Part shown: positions 24,465-38,451 of the stretch, one piece after another | Layout of the letters: the number at the start of each line of letters is the position of its first letter | Position numbering within the stretch: the stretch's first letter is position 1 | DNA from: Orthonyx spaldingii | Lineage: Eukaryota > Chordata > Aves > Passeriformes > Orthonychidae | DNA length: 64,000 bases | Assembly (NCBI GenBank): GCA_013397795.1 | Contig: VZTJ01003250.1 | Coordinates: 248,001 to 312,000, forward strand | Direction of reading: 5' to 3' | Position numbers and translations under genes: made by a program | Notes under the pieces: model-generated | Database searches by the model: none | What the model saw: only the letters and a program-made list of their open reading frames with translations | Told to the model about the DNA's origin: nothing

Positions 24465-27400
24465 AGCAACACAAAGGAAAAGAATACTGTTCATTGACAA
24501 GTTGTTTCTTTTCTCACTACTTAAAAATTCAGGCCCAAAATATATGACTATAGAGCCTGATCAAAGCCCGTTAATTTCCATAGTATTCTTGGCATTGACT
24601 TTGATAGGCTGTGAATCAAGCCCATCCCCAAGTAGAACATATGGGTCTCTTGCACAGCTTATTTCTATTCATACTTCACATTTTTTTTTATTTATTTCAT
24701 ACATTATTCACAGTTTGTGATGGCAGAAAGACAGTTTATATCAGTGACACAAAGAAGACAAAGAAAGAAATACAGCATATGTGTTGTCATTATTATGAAA
24801 ACTAAGGCATATTGGGCACAATGCATTTCATTTTCATTATATTACAGGATTCTAATAAGCATCGTTGATAGTGAAGTCGCTTGTCCTTAGCACAAGTAAA
24901 GAAGAAAGAAATGAAAACTTTTCAGGTTGTTTTTGAAAATCTTGTATACTGTCTAGGCATTTTAGGCACAAATTTAATTTCACTTCAACATCACAAGTTC
25001 CTTTGATGACAAAGTCACGTATCTTTAGTCCCAAACACAAAAGTAAATAAGACATTTAGATAGTTTTCTTTTACTTTGAAGGCAGTTTTATATTTGAAAA
25101 TGTGAGTACCTATGTCAGACACATTGAATTTTCTGGTTCAGTCCAGCTCTGGGCTTAGTAAGGGCAATTATCTAATGCCTGATAAAACACAACTCTGTCT
25201 ACTTGAAGGTCTACAGAAATATATGAAATCTTTAGGTAAATACAGATTAGGATGGAAAGGCAGGATGGACTGTCTCTCATGACCAGGACTCCGGGCCCAG
25301 CCCTATGCAATGTGTGCAGTTATAACCAAGCTCACATAGTCATTAATCTAAGTTATAACTCGGGGTCTCAGAAGACCTAGGAGAAGTTGAGCTTTCACCC
25401 TAATTTTATATATTTTATTTTGTTTTAATTTTAGTTTAGTTTAATGCAATTTGATACCTAATATCAAGGGTTTTTTTACCCAAAGCTCCCAAGTATTCCT
25501 TTCACACACTGCCTGCACTTCCTCTCCACTTAGATCTGTTTTTTTGTACAGATTAAAAATTAACGTCTGGTTGCCAGGAGGAGAGAGTGATTATGAAATC
25601 TACAGTAGCAATATTTTAAACAAATAAATAAAAACAGCTGGGAAAAGTCAACAAGAACTCCAAGTCAATAGTATAATGTCTCTTGAAAATATGGACAGAA
25701 TGTTTTCCCATTGAGATGGAGCAATGATATTGCTAACAGCATGCAGCAACTAGGAAAGAGAACACTAAATGGCAATAGCCTTTTGTGGTGATTTTTCTAT
25801 TGGAAGGAAGAAAATGAATGAGTATGATTTTTCTTGTGAGTCAGTGATGAATATTTTCCACGTATGTCACTGCTGAGTTTCCTGTAGGTCATAAGAGATA
25901 CAAGTGGGAGGATAGGATTGTTGTCTGGGAGAAGATCACAGAATTAAAAAATATATCCCCAATGCTATTTCATTACTTTAGTGAACAGAGAATTCTATTT
26001 AAAACTATCTATTTTAAAATATACTTTCTCTGAATTTTCGCTCTGAACTGAAATTCACTCCCCAGAAGAGCAATAAAATTATATTTGTATGCACTTTATT
26101 TTGCAGAAAATGCTCATTCATCAGTTCTGTCCCTGAATTCTAATAATCCACGTGTGCTCTTTAATAGATTTTTAAAAATACTTCTTATGAAAAGAAGACA
26201 AAATGCTCCTATGTACATAGTTTCCACAGAGTCACGCATAGGTAGAAATATGCCACAGCCCTAACCACTTCAGCATTTTGGATCATTGGCCAGTGTTTAG
26301 ATCATGGATGTATTATTTAGTGGTTAAAGTGTTTTTACAGCTTAGGATTTGCTAGGTCATCACATCACAATTTAAAAGACCCAGTCAGGAAGCTCTCTTC
26401 CGAACCTAAGAAATGTTTTTCAAGATTTCTTTGCTTTCCTTTCTCTAGGACTAGGGCTAATTTTAGTTCTATGCCTAATAAGCAGTCTCCTGGCCTCTTG
26501 GGATAGCAAACCAATTCTTCTAAGAGGTGTACATAGCTCTGGTGACCACTCTGCTAGTTCTCAAGTACTGTGCACCAGCAAACAGTTTATACTTACTTTA
26601 TTTCTCAACAGTTGTACATAGACAGCCTTGAAGAAAACAACACAGGTGGATAAGGGTCTTCCTGAAGGGCACATGGTTGTGGAAACATCTTGCAGCATTG
26701 TGAGAGACAAGTTTGCTGAACCTTAAGCTTGTGGTGAGCTTATCAAGGCATTCTCCCTTGCCTGGGTCTCCTTCCTGGGTCTCCTTCCTTCCACTTCCTC
26801 CTGTGTTGCACTCTCCCTCTTGGCTGGGCACACAGGAATTTGCACATGGGAGGACTATTTGAAATGGAAGGGAGGTAGACACAGTCTGTTGCATGAAGCA
26901 CGTGATCTTTCCATCCCTCCCATCTGCCCTCCAAAATCTTCCTGACTTTCCAAGACCTCTTCTCTATTATCTTCTCACTTTACCCCAGAAAACCTCTGCT
27001 GATTCTTGGTCCTCGGTCCAAAATACCTGGGAATGTCTCTTTTGGTACAGCAATATTGAATTTTCTACTTCCAAGGGTGAGAATGATGAAAACTATTTTA
27101 TCCTCATCATTAGAAAAACCAAATTTCCTCTGTCTCTTCTGCTCAGGAAGCATGAGATTGTTGTAATTAAGAAAAAGTTAAATTTCCAAAGTTTTTTTGA
27201 AAGATGAAAAACAGAAGCAAAGAATGTGGCAATGAGATGAAGTGCAATGGTCAATGGAATATGGGGAAATGCCACAAGTTTCTAGAGTCAATGTCTTTCC
27301 AGCTGTGACCCAAAAATCTATGTAGGATTTTGACACTCTTACACTATGAAGTATTGTGTGAAAAGGTATAACTTCAATAAATGTTAAATGTTTCCAATAA

Positions 27401-30400
27401 ACCTGGAAAGAAATTTCAATATACCTAAAGTGGAGAGCAACTATAGAGACTCTGCCTAGTTTTCAAATAAAAACAGTGCAACTTATCTTCATATTTCCTA
27501 AAAATAGCAGCCAGCCTGTGCTATATGCTCTTTCAACTATATTTCAAATATGACTTTTTATTAATGTCACTGTGATTACTTGCTTTCCTGACTCCGTGTA
27601 AGGAATAAGATTTGTTTAATCTCCTTTCTCTCCAAGCCTACTTGTCATCCTGAGTTCCAACTTTATATAAAAAAAAAATCTTAATCTGGCTAGTTGTCTC
27701 ACACTATTTGGCTTCTTCTAGATTAGGGTGGGTTTTGTGTCTTTAATAAAAGGAGGATATTTTAAGAGTAACTCAGTGCTGAATACCAATATGAAAAAAA
27801 CCTTTTAATATTGCTGACTTAAGGACTATTATTACAGATAAAATGCATTTTGATCTACTCAGCAATATGAAAATATTATATTTGCAGCACAGAAATATTT
27901 AACCCAACCAAAACTAACAATGAGAAGAAAAATCAAGATTTCAAAAATCTGGGAACAAATCATTAAAGAACAAATCTTCAAAGTATATAGGCATTTGTCT
28001 CATAGTCTGAAACCAATATCTGAGCAAAAACTTCCACTTTGAAAATCTGTACAGATACAGATGAAAATAATTCTTTGCTCAACAGCTTTCTCTAGTTAAT
28101 AGCATAAAGGAAGTATTAAATATTGTCACATCCAGAACTGAATTCTGAGTTTTATTTTCTTTTAATGACAGTTCTCATGACTGAGACTCCTGAAACTCAT
28201 AATTCTGGTTTACATGTTAAAACAGGGAACGAAAATGAGCTCTGCAATTTGAATAGGAAACTCAAAAGCAAAAAAGAATTTTACAAAACTGTACTTTATT
28301 AGGAGACTGAAGGAAAGCATCAATTTAAAAGCCATATAACGAAGTGGCTGAATTTATCTACAAGACAAATATAAGACTGAAATTTAAAAGTAATACTACT
28401 TTTAGACAGTGCCTGTGTGCATCAGTCATAAACTGGGGCATTGGTGTTAACATGAAACACTAAGCAAATATACAAGATTCTTCACGTGCCAGAGAAAAGA
28501 CAATTGTTTCAGCAAGAGGGATTTTCATTGTTACCACCATCTTCTAAGTGTATAGGCAGACACAGGTTTGCAAAAAGAAGTGTAATAATGCATTAGCTCA
28601 AAGAATATGGCCAGAAAATGTAAACTTCTTTGGTCAGGCAAGTCTTTCTTCAGGTCATATGCTTCAAAGTAACATAGATATTTCATGATTATGTCAAAGC
28701 CAGTTTTGCAAATATTTAGAATCAAAGTAAATGAGGTCAGAATTTTGTGGAAAAGACCAGTCAATTATCCTATAATTAAAGCCTGCATAATAATGTATTA
28801 CTCCATGGAATATAATTCACATTCAGTGTGCAGCTGTACAACTGGTATTTCCTAACACTAGAATAATAGACTGCAATCTCAGTAATTGTGGCACTGACTT
28901 GAAAATCTTGAAGATACAGAAGATGTAAAAGACATTCTGCCCAGAAATTGTGGGTTTGTTTTTTCTTTGATAAGCACAATGACATTATGTCTCTCCTCTT
29001 CATTCAAAACTGTGGTGAGCAAGTCAATTTTGTGCCTTGCATTGTTAAAATTTTGTAATACTTTTGCAAGACTGACATACGTGGGTAAGACTAATAAAGC
29101 CCCACCTTTTAAACACACACTATTCTTGTTTCTCCTGGCCTGCAACTGCTTACCTTATTGCATCTACTGTACATTCTGCCCTAAGGAGGAAATATGTTCA
29201 CACTCTGCATTAAATACCTTTATAGAGCAGAAATGCACATGCCTGTAAAAGAAGAGTAAACTGGCCCTCTCTGAGCTAGAGAATGAGATTCTGAATTATT
29301 GATTTCTCAATCAAACCCAAGTATTTGCATGCCTTCAGTTCTATCTTGCATAGAGGTGAGTCTTCCTGGTTCATTTGCATCTCTTGGCATCAGTAAGATA
29401 CTGATATAGGTAGCAGTGTTATTCATGCTTAAATCCATTTATTTGGTGAAAGCAGAAGTCGCTACTTAAACTCATCTGTAAAAGCCTCAGAAAGTAGTAT
29501 ATGATTTCAAACATCAGGCAAGAAATCAGGCAATTTACATACATACATACATGTATTTTTTGGAAAGACTCAACAAGAGTAAAATATCAGAACATGGTTT
29601 TAACCAGATCCTGCAACTCAACCAGCAAAGTGAAAAAATTCAGATGTGTCCCAAAAGATGTAGCTGGTCAGTGAAATACCCAGGTTAGCAGAAAAGTCAA
29701 GTATTCTGAGTGCTTCTTGTAATTTCAGTGATGTTTTCTCAAGATTTTCTCCACTGCAAAACACATTATTAAATAATGTAACATTATCATATGATTCATA
29801 AATGGAGGTAATGACCTTAATCCACTTTGTAAGTTGTACATAAGTGGCACGTACCAACTTCAGTGTTTCTCAATACACAGTATTGCCAGCTGGGAGGTGA
29901 ATAAATCAATTGTTGTTCATGACTGGGGTTTTATGGGTTGCAAACAGTGGATCTGAGTCAAACCCAGATTTTTATCCAAAGGAATAACCGACGGTTCATG
30001 TCATTAGACATGAATTGCTGCTTCATTAATTATTAGCTAGCCACTATGTCCTAAAATGGTGACAGAAGAATATTGTATGCACATATGTTCATGCAACTTA
30101 CACCAGAGCTGGAGTATTATCATTAAAATAACTCTTGTTGTCAGTCGTTAGGGCTTTTTTCCAAGTTCTGTTCATGCTTATATACTCATCATGCCTCTTC
30201 TTGTTTTTGTAACTCAGTGATGCACAGTGAGTTCTAAATACCATTTGCTTGTTCAAGACCTGGGTCGTTGGCTCCTTCCCTTACAGTGCTCTGAGCAAAA
30301 TCAACATTTTTCTCATTCATTCTACTCCTTTGATTTTTCAGGGGCAGAGCTACCACTGAAGATGATTTGCGGTTTCTGATAGATAACACAGCTCTGCAAC

Positions 30401-31297
30401 AAAAGCTGTCTTGCATGAATTTTAAGCATACAGCTTGAGGAAAGCAACCACACTACTGTGTATGTAAAGTCTGTAGGTAATTGTCTGCATTGCCTTAGAA
30501 CTGAGAAGCATTTTGCACTGCAGGCACAAGGTTATACATTTGATAAATTTGTTGTATTTGGTAAAAGTAGAAGGTGCACATTTCTAAGTTCTAATAGAGG
30601 CATATAAATAAAGAACTATGTGTAGCTGCATTTAAATCTGCCATTTTAAGACAAAATTTTAACAGCAAACACCTGGATGTGTAATTTTTCACTATCATCA
30701 TAAATAGAAGGTTGATTTGGAACTGTATTGCATATAATTTCTGTAAGTATACTGGGGTTTTTTAGTGCAGATTTTCTTAACTTGTATGGATACAACAAGG
30801 AAACATAATGGAAAATAAGAATGAGATCTGGGTTTCTCTCCCTTCTTGTAACAACTCTACTATGTTATTAGAAGCAGTGACACTATAAACTCCATTGGGT
30901 ACTGTTAAAATATCATCAGGAATTCATCAGTTAACGACATTCTATTTCTATTCTATTTATTCTTTATTACTCATCCTTGCAAATGTGATTTCACACAACT
31001 TTTTAAATGGACATAAAATCCTTGCATACTTTTGCCTTTAAGTAGCTCTGGAGGCTTGCTTACCTTTATGCTCTCAGCCTCAAGCAGCTCAGTTTCTGGG
31101 CAAGGACCTGTTCAGCTCTCTGTGCCAAAAAAATGAGTTCATAAATTCATAATCAGCCCAATTTACCAAACTAACAATAACAGCTTTCAGCTCGAATCAA
31201 TAAGAGACATGTGTTACCACAACATTTTGAGACACCCTAAAAGGCAAATCTAGATACTTATCCAACTACTGCCCCAGGTTTTCTAGAAATCTCACAA
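24465..31297. other. AT-rich stretch without recognised genes
   Basis: No recognised transposon or RNA gene and no convincing exon. A GC-raised subregion near 26600-26950 has open frames on both strands and an imperfect pyrimidine-rich tract. It includes the tandem 13-mer cctgggtctcctt at 26761-26773 and 26774-26786. A short (ATAC)n lies near 29540-29552. Confidence 0.45.
26761..26786 (+). repeat. Exact 13-bp tandem duplication
   Basis: The unit cctgggtctcctt is present twice head to tail without mismatch. It sits in a pyrimidine-rich segment and is consistent with replication slippage. Confidence 0.85.
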
Positions 31298-31505
31298 ATC
31301 AGAGAATGATAATTTGAGTTTGGATGAGACGTCTGGAGGTCATCTTGTCCAACTCCTTTCTGTTCCAGTGTAGTAATCTAGAGCAGGTTTCACGGGACTA
31401 TGTCCAGAAATCTTTTCAATATTTCCAACCTCCATTTTCAAGAGATTACACAACCCATTGTCTGTGACAGTGCTCAGTCACCTTAACAGTAAAAAATTGT
31501 TTATC
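31298..31505 (-). mobile_element. CR1 LINE 3' fragment, minus strand
   Basis: Read on plus, the order is that of reversed CR1: 'tcagagaatgataatttgag' (eroded tail), 'gatgagacgtctggaggtca', 'tcatcttgtccaactcc', 'tagagcaggtttcacgggac', 'tgtccagaaatcttttcaat', 'agtgctcagtcacc', 'ttaacagtaaaaaattg'. Each block matches the conserved CR1 3' region. The copy is divergent and 5'-truncated after about 200 bases. Confidence 0.85.
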
Positions 31506-32592
31506 TTTAAGAAAAATAGTGTTGATTAAGCAGTGGTGATGAGGAGAAGCAGAAGCTAGGATTGATACTCTCAGTTTCCCTGTGATGGCTTTGCCATTTC
31601 CATGGTGAGACACTATGGAGTTTCGTTTTCCTTTTCATGTCAGTAGATGTGTGCCAAGCCCTAGAACAATAAAAAAGTCTTAATAAAAATTAATAATGGA
31701 ATAACAGAAAACCCATAGCCTGAGTCACTTGATGAATGACTCAACGATAACACATGCATGAATACTTTTTGTTCCTGTGCTTATTGTGTGAGGCAACTTC
31801 ACTGTCAGACTTTAGCCACAGTAACTCTAGTACTGCTTCCTAATGTAAGGGGATTTATACTAGGCATGACACTGAAAAAGTGATTAAAGAGAGGACAGAA
31901 AAGATAATAGTAACAATAGTTGAAGACACCATCCTCAAAATATTTGACCTCCAGGGTACTTCATCTCAAGTGGAAAAACAAACCTAATGGGGAATGGTAA
32001 GGCTGGTTGTGGTTGTCAGAGAAGTTTCCAGTGTTTTCTTTGTCAAGGCAAGATTTTTTTATTCCCACTCTCAGAAAACATTTCCTATGTTCATCTAACA
32101 CATCACATCCATCACACATATATTGTCATTCCTACAGAAGCCCTCAGTTTGGCTTTCCAACAGAGCTAGAGGAAAAGTAAACATGCAAACAGACATTCCT
32201 TTCTCCTAGTCCTGTCTGCAGTGGCAATGGCCAACCATTTTGTGAGTGAAGTTTTGTCTTGCTTTCCAGTTTGAGCCAACACTTGCTACTGATCATACCA
32301 AAAAAGGACAGCAGACTAAACTGAATTTTACCTTTGTCCTTTTGCGGTCTACAATGACTGACAGCTAAATTTGGGTTTGCCATAAGTAAAAAGAGCAAAC
32401 TCTTGGCAAGTGTCCTGAGATGACTCCACTATCTCCACTGCTTCATAAATTTACCACTTTGCTTTCAGGGGTTTTTTTTTTTGGAGCTTCAATGAAGATC
32501 AACAGCAGAATATACATGTCAGCTTTTTCAGGTGTGGAGGTGTCCTCTCATGGTAAGTAGCTTTCAAGTTTATTACATTTGAGGTAATAATA

Positions 32593-32610
32593 TCATTACT
32601 ATGGTAATGA
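32593..32610. promoter_or_regulatory. Palindrome TCATTAC-TATG-GTAATGA
   Basis: Perfect 7-bp arms with a 4-bp centre. The TAAT cores in both arms fit paired homeodomain binding, and the centre 'ctatggtaa' resembles one half of an RFX X-box. Functional use is inference only. Confidence 0.35.
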
Positions 32611-32671
32611 CATAATATGTGTCGCTTTTGGGAATGAGAAATTACACATAATTTCTATTTGCTTCAGTCTT

Positions 32672-32685
32672 GTTTCTATAGTAAC
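32672..32685. promoter_or_regulatory. RFX X-box-like site
   Basis: GTTTCTATAGTAAC differs by only a few transitions from the RFX-family X-box pattern GTTRCC-(N)-RGYAAC, and the outer GTT...AAC half-sites are intact. It lies about 60 bases from the palindrome at 32593, which makes a small regulatory element conceivable. No promoter or gene start is seen nearby. Confidence 0.3.
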
Positions 32686-32910
32686 AAGACTAGTAATTCT
32701 CATTAATGACTAGGTTGTTAGCATTGTTATTTTTGGTAATTCCAGGTTATTAATGTCCTTAGTTTTTCTGCATCTTATTGATGACTAAATCTCCGTGACT
32801 ATTAGATGGAAAAAATAGGCCCACTTGACTAAAAACTATCTTTCACAAAAATCAAAAAGTGTCTTTTGAATCTAGTTTTAAAATTAGTACAGAATTAAGT
32901 TGATAGAAGT

Positions 32911-32953
32911 ATCATTTAGACTAGAGGCAATAGAAATCATTTAGACTAGAGGC
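32911..32953 (+). repeat. 25-bp period tandem duplication
   Basis: atcatttagactagaggc begins at 32911 and again at 32936, identical over 18 bases. The second copy diverges after that point. It is a local slippage duplication. Confidence 0.85.
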
Positions 32954-35310
32954 GAAACTCAGACTGGTTGGTAAACACAAGTATTAACACAAACCACACA
33001 ACTATGATGAAAGTGCTGACATTATCATTTAACATTTCAGTTTGCCAAGTTCATCTTTCCACTAGAAAAGACATTTGCCCCCTAGAGTAATATTGCTATA
33101 AGAGCAACAAGGCAGTTTCAGGCAAAATGGTTGTCATGAGCTCATTTACCACTGGGATTCAAGGTTAAAGGTTGTGCCTAGATGCCACAAGGTCATTATT
33201 ATAGCTACATATTCTGTTACATTTCATTCTCCTTAAGGGCAAACTGCATGCTAAATGCCTATGTGCTAAAGAATTACAAATATAGTCTTCTAATTATGGA
33301 AGATATCAAGATTACATTTACATTCTTTCTCTTCTAAAAGTTGTACAGATGCCATGAAATAATTCCCCAAAAATTTAATCCACCTTAATAGAACTATATA
33401 GTAAGCTTGGCTTCTTCTCCCTATAAATGCTTATGCACGTCCGTACTTTCTCCTACTGACTGTTCATTTGAGTAGTCACATGTTAGTGCCTGCAGGACCA
33501 GGCATAGTTTATCCTACTTGTTTTAACTCATTTTTCTTATGAAAGCCTTAAAAATAGAATTTCTTGAAAATGCTTTGATAGTAAAGTTTATAATTTCTTT
33601 TATTATGTGCTTTTAAAGTATATAGCAACATTTTGCAATCACTTAGTAAACATTAATAAAGCATTTATAACCTCTTTGAGTTTAGAATGCTGCAATTGTC
33701 TTCTGAGCCAATATTAACAAGTAGAAGTCAGTGATGTACTGCATTTGATGATTAATTTATTATGTCTTTTGGATTTAAAAATATATTACAGCAGGACTTT
33801 AGGAGAAAAACAGAAGACTTGGAAGAAAATTAAAGAACAAGTGAAAGTAAAATGATCTTATCCCTTATTATTCTCAATCATAAGGTCCATACCTGGACCA
33901 GATCTGTGACCAGGATACACAAAAGATTAGACTTTATTTTACTTCTCTGAAGGTAGGAATTGATTATTTCTCCTGCAATCAGGCAGGCAAGGACCACTGG
34001 GTGGGCCATAAATTTTCTTTCAAGGTGTTTCTGTAGCTGAACTGTATAGTATATATTACTTCTGCTCCTACTCTTCAGTAGCACAGCTGCAACTTATACT
34101 TTTGTGCAAACTTTTGATAAAATAAGTTCTGATACATATATTCACATACACAAAGGAAAAAATCTTTTCTCAGTGAAGAAATCCACTTAATTTCTTCCCT
34201 GTATTACAAATCAACTCAGAGCCTATTTTTACTGCAGGCTACTGGACTGAATTTATGGAGCTGCAAAGGATAATTTATTTCAATTAATAATTTCCTATAC
34301 TAAATATTATTCATGTTAAACATCTTTTTTTCTTGCATAAAAATATATGGTTTAATATTTTAAATTATTATTTAAAATAGTACTTTAAACTCATGAGAAT
34401 GGATTCTTAGGCCTTCTGTCTCTCTTTTGGGCAATGGGGACAAAGTAGTCAACTCACCCTAGAAAGATGAATTGTTGGAGACAGGAGATTGTGACAGAAT
34501 GCACAATGCTGGTTGCCAACTGACACCGTGGGTCAACAGCCATTTAGCATAAATTAAAGCAGTGCGTAGGCTGCTGCAGTCTATGCCAAGACCAATGAAT
34601 AACTCTTGCTTGGATGAGGATGCCTGGCTCATTCACAGCTCTTTTCAACCTCCTGTGCTTATGGCTTCCTAGCACATCTAAGAATGTAGTAAGTGTTCAG
34701 GTTCTTTACCGTAAAAAGATGATCAGATTCAAGGAATCATTTAAGAGATGGATCTGTGACAATGAAATCATTCAATCATCAGCATTTGCTTTATCAGCTA
34801 TAATTTTTTGCATACAAAATTAGTTTAAAAAGGCCAATAAACCTGCCCACATTTGTGTGGAAATATCTAATATTTTAGCAGAAAATTCCTTCAGATACAT
34901 TTTTGCCTATAAAGCATATGATATTTCGAATCACAAACTTGGCAAATTTCAAGCACCTGACATTGAGGAACATAATGGGAATATTCAACACAGGCAGCTT
35001 CTCTTCAATGTAGCCTAAGAAATGAACATTAGTGGTGTTCAGACATTTTCTGACAAGATGGATTCTAATCAGGTTTTGTCAGAACTGAGGCTTTTGGTAG
35101 GAGTCTTTGCAGCAAGATGAAATTTCTGGTCAAAACTAAAGGTAGAATCACATCTTGAGAAAGGCCACTGATTACAGGGAATTACAAGATTACAAGGAAA
35201 TTTCACCTTGTTTATTTTCACGTCCAAATACCCTGTACTTGTTTGATATTTTCAGAAGACAAAGAACGTGGGGAGAGAAGTATCTCAAAGTGACGTTTTG
35301 ATTTTCCTAA

Positions 35311-35997
35311 TGTGGTGGGTTGACCCTGGCTGGATGCCAGGCACCTAACCAAACCACTCTGTCTCTCACCTCCACAACTGGGCAGGGGAGAGAAAATATA
35401 GCAAAAGGTTCATGAGTTGAGATAAACACTGGAAGAGATCACTCACCAATTAGCATTACATGCAAAACGGACTCGAACTGGGGAAATTAGTTTAATTTAT
35501 TGCTAATCAAAATCAGACCCTGATAATGAGAAATAAATCTTAAAAATACCTTCCCTCCACCCCTCCATCCTTCCCCAGTGGTACAGAGAGAGAGGGAATG
35601 GAGGTTATGGTGAGTTCATCACCCTTGTTTCTGCCACTGCTCAGGGAGAGGAGTCCTTCCCCTGCTGCAGCCTGGGATCCCTCCCACAAGAGGTAGTCCT
35701 CTGTGTACTTCTCCAACATTGCTCCCATGGGAAACAGTTCTTTGAAAATTGCTTCAATGTGAGTCACTCTTCCATGGGTGCAGTCCTTCAGGCACAGCCT
35801 GCTCCATCCTGGATCCCTTGCAGGGTCACAAGTCCTACCAGGAAACCTGCTCCAGCGTGGGCTCCTCTCTCTGCGGGTCTGCAGGTCCCTGCCAGGACTG
35901 TGTTCCAGCACAGGCCTCCCATGGGGTCACAGCCTCCTCTCAGGCATCCCCCTGCTCCAGCCGGGGTCTCCTCCAGGGGCTACAGGTGGATGCCTGA
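35311..35997 (-). mobile_element. Endogenous retroviral LTR (ERVL-like), 5'-truncated, minus strand
   Basis: On plus it opens with TGTGGTGGGTTGACCCTGGC, the reverse complement of the 3' end of the same LTR family found intact at 58337-59371 (which ends ...GGGTCAACCCACTACA). The order of shared blocks is preserved in reverse: the ggcaggggagagaaaatata block, the 'gggaatggaggttatgg' block, 'ccatgggaaacagttc', 'aggctgctcc'-type sequence and repeated 'cagc/ccatggggtcacagcctcctctcaggcatcc' modules. Similarity is lost near 35997, before the TATA/U3 portion, so about a third of the LTR is missing and no second target-site copy can be identified. No internal viral genes flank it. The open frames in it (35540-36103) are by-products of its GC-rich composition. 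Confidence 0.85.
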
Positions 35998-38451
35998 CAT
36001 GCTCATGAGAAGAGTTCCTATAGCATGCAATCCACTTAATGGCCTGTACATTCAGCTGTACCTTCTCTCTACTACAGCCAATTGCTCCATCCTTAAAACT
36101 TAATGGTGATGCATGAATAGACATTCATATTTGTGTCCTGACAGATTTTGAAATTCAGCCCCTTCTGATGGGAACAATATAACCCACAGACTGTGTTATT
36201 CTGTGCCAAAGCTGATTAATCTTAAACAAGTAGTTCCTCTGTAGGGGGAAGACCCTCTTCCTCTAAAAGTAATAGCTTGTCCAAAGATTGAACCAATTTA
36301 GGAATTCTTGAAAGACTTTATTTAATAAAAAAAAATACTTTTCCCACCATCTTTAGCTCTGCTTTTTTTTTTTGTGTCTTAACTCTATGAGAATATACAA
36401 CTGAAAAGCTTCTGAATCCACAAGAGCAATTCAAGTATTGGAGAGAACAAATATATTTTATTTTTATTCCCTTTCTACAGGCTTTCTTTTAATTACAATC
36501 ACTATTACATGTAGTGGTAAAACCTCAAAAACTTCAGTACTTGCCCTAACAGCAAAACCCATATGCAAAAAAATATATTATTCTAATAAATAATGTATAC
36601 CATGTATAATTTTCTGGAGATTTCAGTAATGTCCTCCTTTTTTTTGAGCTTTCAATTAATTTTCCAGTTTAAAATAAAAGGTGAAAAACCTTACTGTCAA
36701 AATATTTTCCATGGTAATCTGTTCCCCCTTACTTTACCAAACACTGTCTTAACGCTTTAACCATCTTTCCAGATTCCCTTCAGATATCTTAGTATTTTAA
36801 ATATATCCATATATAGATGGAGATATATATATATTCATTGGCAATTCAGCTAACAGGAATAGACACATGGTACACAAGTTACATTTTGCCCATCCAATTT
36901 TTTACCATGGGTTTTGGATTATGTTCTGTTCAAATAATTTAAGAAGCAGTATTACAGCTTTACAGTGTCTGCTAACTTTAACCTCTTTGATACTGAGTTT
37001 AAAACATGCTTAATTTTGATTCTAGCCTATTATGCTGACTTAAATATACCAGTGAGGACACTCAGCTACATTTTAAGAGTATGTGCCAATATTGTTAATT
37101 TGGCTGCTACACATGATTTCTATGTACCCATGTGGGCAAAGATATATTTAAAATTTTTTCTTAAAAACAGTGTTAGTGGGGGAGGTATGTTACTTCAAGA
37201 TGAACACAGAACTTGCTAATTTTTGGCACACAACATTCATCTCCTAGCACTATGTCTCTTGTCAAGCCTTGAGATCTTCCATGGCCGAAACTGACATTAT
37301 ATATCAAACATTTACAAAACTTCATTTTCCAAGTGCTTTTACAATGAATGATCTAGCACCATTCATGTAGTAACATCAGATATCTTGAAATATCCTACCC
37401 ATATAGGTTTACCAAAATGTAGCAACTACTGGAAATCTGTCATGGCACGTAATTTTTTTTAACCGATTTTCAGTAAATTTGCAGATTAGTTTTTAAAGTT
37501 TCTACTGATATTAGTCTCACAAGGTCGCAGCCCTATTATTGCTAAAAAGTGATGTCATCTTTTTTTTCTGTCTTAGATTTCCATTTTTATAAGAAATAAA
37601 ATGCTTAAGCATTAACAGTTGGTTTCACATGTTGTCATATTATATTAGCTACTGACATTGCATCCTAATGATCTTCTACCTGTCCTTGTCTGTATTTTTT
37701 GAAATGTTATTCAATGTTGCACCTGATATGCTTACCATCTATCTTTCATACTGCACAGTGAAGTCCTGCCCATGCTTTAGTACCATAGTAATAGAAATAG
37801 AAGCTGAATTTCAAAAAGCTATTTCTGTTGTTATGATCTTGATATATGATATGATAAGACTGATGTGATATGATATATGTAGGTTTGTCAGTAAATTGTT
37901 TTAAGTACATTTTACCTTTTTTTAATTATAGTAGCTATTTTTTAAGTATTTTAATATGTACAATGTGCATGTGCAGAAATAGTAGACTACACAGTGTGAG
38001 ACAATGTATTCTTTTAATCACATTTATTCTTTTTCTATTAGGTGATCAATATTGTAGTTGCTTCATAAGAGACAATTTAGTTTAAATATCAAAAAAAACC
38101 CTGTGCAACTTCACAGCAAAAGCTGTTCTCAAGAAACACAGGCTATCCAATTAGTTTTTGCAGAAAGCAGCCTCAAGTTCCTGAGTGTTGAAAACTCTGT
38201 GGTTTTTTAATAACATTTTCTTCATAAAATATAAAGCATTTCAAACTATGGATGTCCCAAATATTTTATTTAATTTCTAGGTTACTTCTGTGATTTGTCC
38301 TTCATCGCCCAATGGTCTTTGTCACTGAACAGGCAGCTCATTTGGTTCATTTATTCTGAAATATCACATTACTCTCTGTTCAGTAAATAGATTCTGTTTG
38401 GGCATTAAATTATATTTTATATTTTTTTGTCTGCAGATCGTCTTTTAAATT
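35998..38451. other. AT-rich stretch, no gene seen
   Basis: Contains many AT simple stretches (for example the atatatatat region near 36800-36835 and repeated gatatgat-type units near 37840-37875). No coding region or known repeat is recognised. The first 100 bases do not match the missing part of the adjoining LTR. Confidence 0.5.

Larger units (their letters stand above)
31506..35310. other. AT-rich stretch, possible regulatory palindromes near 32.6 kb
   Basis: No coding sequence recognised. The stretch contains the palindrome/X-box-like pair at 32593-32685 and a 25-bp imperfect tandem duplication at 32911-32953, both listed separately. The weak frame at 33878-34084 (minus) resembles no known protein. 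Confidence 0.45.

Noticed and set aside
35540..36103. Overlapping frames of 65-123 codons on both strands
   Set aside because: They lie in or at the edge of an LTR fragment with few stops in GC-rich modules.
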